NCBI GenBank assembly: GCA_013824905.1 | Contig: PNOO01000033.1 | Location: 1 to 15,504 of the forward strand | DNA from: Syntrophus sp. (in: bacteria) | Lineage (GTDB): Bacteria; Desulfobacterota; Syntrophia; Syntrophales; UBA5619 | Length of the DNA stretch: 15,504 nt | Direction: 5' to 3' | Part shown: in pieces, positions 14,613 to 15,504 of the stretch | Position numbering within the stretch: position 1 is the first letter of the stretch | How the letters are laid out: each line of letters starts with the position of its first letter | Notes under the pieces: model-generated | Database searches by the model: none | Seen by the model: the letters and a program-made list of their open reading frames with translations, nothing else | What the model was told of the DNA's origin: nothing | Translations under genes and position numbers: made by a program

Positions 14613-15233
14613 ATGATGTCAGACGGCATGGAAGAGAGTGTCGCCCATCGGCAGGAGCGGTTGGTGTCGCAAGGCGGTGTTTGGCTCATTCTTCTCCTGG
14701 TTGTCCTCGGGTTGGCTGCTTGCTATCCGGCGCCTTATCGGCCGGTTTCACGATATGAACCCGAAGCGGCCGGTGAGAGCCCAAGGGTTCCCCTGACCCA
14801 GCTCTATTTTTACCCGAAGGAGGATCAGACGATCGAGAGGCAGTCCCGCGACCATTATGAGTGTTACAACTGGGCGGTAAAACAGACCGGCTTCGATCCG
14901 GGGCAGTCGGAAATCCCGTCGAATCAGCGCGTCAGGGTAGTCCCGATGCCTCCGCCCGGGCATGATACCGCCACCTTGGCGATCGCCGGCGCCGTTCTGG
15001 GCGCGCTGATCGGCGGACCTAGGCATGCCGTAGGGGGCGCCATGATCGGCGCATCCACCGGGGCCATCGCCGGCGCCGCATCGGATTCGGCCAGGATGGA
15101 ATCCGCCCGACAACAAGAGGAGGCCTATGCCGCAAGAGACAGGGCTCGCGACGCCCAGCTTGAAGCAAAGGCCCACGGATTCCGGCGGGCGATGTCCGCC
15201 TGCATGGAAGGAAGAGGTTACAGCGTGCACTGA
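14613..15233 (+). CDS. Glycine-zipper outer-membrane-type lipoprotein
   Basis: A 206-residue lipoprotein. A hydrophobic stretch (23-36) ends in a canonical lipobox LAAC with C37 as the lipidated residue; the n-region is long (about 20 residues), so Met6 or a nearby start is possible, but AAAGGAGATT fits the first ATG. The mature part has a Pro/Tyr-rich segment, then RDHYECYNWAVKQTGFDPGQ (79-98), which recurs in proteins of this kind. A glycine-zipper membrane-like region follows (about 122-157, LAIAGAVLGALIGG ... IGASTGAIAGA), then a charged coiled segment and a final Cys (C197) near the C-terminus. Glycine-zipper lipoproteins are envelope proteins of mostly unknown function. The gene is followed 58 nt later by a second exported protein. 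Confidence 0.88.
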   Translation: MMSDGMEESVAHRQERLVSQGGVWLILLLVVLGLAACYPAPYRPVSRYEPEAAGESPRVPLTQLYFYPKEDQTIERQSRDHYECYNWAVKQTGFDPGQSEIPSNQRVRVVPMPPPGHDTATLAIAGAVLGALIGGPRHAVGGAMIGASTGAIAGAASDSARMESARQQEEAYAARDRARDAQLEAKAHGFRRAMSACMEGRGYSVH

Positions 15234-15291
15234 AGGTGATTCACAAACTCTGGTGCACAACTCACATTCAATTTTTCAGGAGGCGATAGTT

Positions 15292-15504
15292 ATGATCTAC
15301 ATTCACGATACGAACAGGTACTTTGCACTCGGGCTGATCCTGGCCCTGTTATCGGGAATCATGCTGTTAGGATTTGCGCAGTCGGCCCAGGCGGCGCGTG
15401 AGGAAAGGCGAGAGGAAAGGGCTGTTTCCGGCCATCGCGAATTCCGGGACACGCGTTATCAACATGACCGCGTCTACCCGGCCCGCGGGCAGGTGATCAG
15501 AGCA
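15292..15504 (+). CDS. Exported DUF6515-like protein, N-terminal part (cut by window edge)
   Basis: An open frame of 71 codons from ATG 15292 to the window end. CAGGAGG (15277-15283) sits 8 nt upstream, an excellent ribosome binding site. A signal peptide is evident: MIYIHDTNRYFALGLILALL followed by SGIMLLGFAQSAQA, with cleavage after AQA. The mature start is highly charged (AREERREERAVSGHREF) and then reads RDTRYQHDRVYPARGQVIRA. This resembles the R-Y-x-H-x-R-x-YPARG-x-V motif of small secreted DUF6515-type proteins common in Desulfobacterota and Geobacter relatives. Function unknown; the rest lies outside the window. It is probably cotranscribed with the lipoprotein gene. Confidence 0.8.
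   Translation, partial: MIYIHDTNRYFALGLILALLSGIMLLGFAQSAQAAREERREERAVSGHREFRDTRYQHDRVYPARGQVIRA

Noticed and set aside
1..15504. CRISPR array, complete insertion sequence or rRNA gene
   Set aside because: No regularly spaced repeats, no transposase and no rRNA-like sequence were seen.

Overview
The window looks like chromosomal DNA from a strictly anaerobic, probably syntrophic member of the Desulfobacterota (Syntrophales or Syntrophaceae type). This is inferred from gene content and a moderately high GC content, not from a marker gene. The main pointers are a cytoplasmic selenocysteine formate dehydrogenase with NADH-dehydrogenase-type partners, a rhodanese-fused CoA-disulfide-reductase-like flavoprotein, a Yip1 membrane protein, a candidate sigma-54 promoter, and small envelope proteins of the glycine-zipper and DUF6515-like kinds.

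Left end (1-5468). The start of a xerD-type tyrosine recombinase runs off the left edge on the minus strand. Divergent from it is a three-gene operon, nuoE-like / nuoF-like / fdhA, behind a TTGACA-N17-TATGGT promoter. fdhA is the main point of the window. A simple gene caller breaks it in two at an in-frame TGA at 3828-3830. That TGA lies in the conserved context ...HCARL-(TGA)-HAPSVSGL... and is followed 12 nt later by a 6-bp hairpin with loop GGTCT. It is therefore one 910-residue selenoprotein with Sec at residue 365. Together the subunits form a soluble NAD(H)-linked formate dehydrogenase, possibly electron-bifurcating: bis-MGD/Sec site, a NuoG-like Fe-S wire, an FMN/NAD subunit with an extra two-cluster ferredoxin tail, and a [2Fe-2S] subunit.

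Middle (5480-8390). Converging on fdhA, and only 11 nt from it, is an exported N-acetylmuramoyl-L-alanine amidase (AMIN, Amidase_3, two LysM). Then come tRNA-Arg(CCG) with a clear intrinsic terminator, about 540 nt of AT-richer DNA with no recognisable gene, and the C-terminal remnant of a HicB-type antitoxin on the minus strand.

Right half (8391-13602). On the plus strand there are an MFS transporter, an SRAP-domain protein (YedK/HMCES, abasic-site protection), an alpha/beta hydrolase, a nitroreductase and the rhodanese-fused flavoprotein. The last three are closely spaced and probably form one transcription unit concerned with small-molecule and thiol redox.

Right end (13621-15504). A Yip1-family membrane protein on the minus strand has a consensus promoter (TTGACA-N16-TATAAT) whose -10 box is overlapped by a 7-bp dyad. 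Divergent from it are a glycine-zipper lipoprotein and the start of a DUF6515-like exported protein. These two lie behind a GG-N10-GC sigma-54-type element with five GTGGATAT-like sites upstream.
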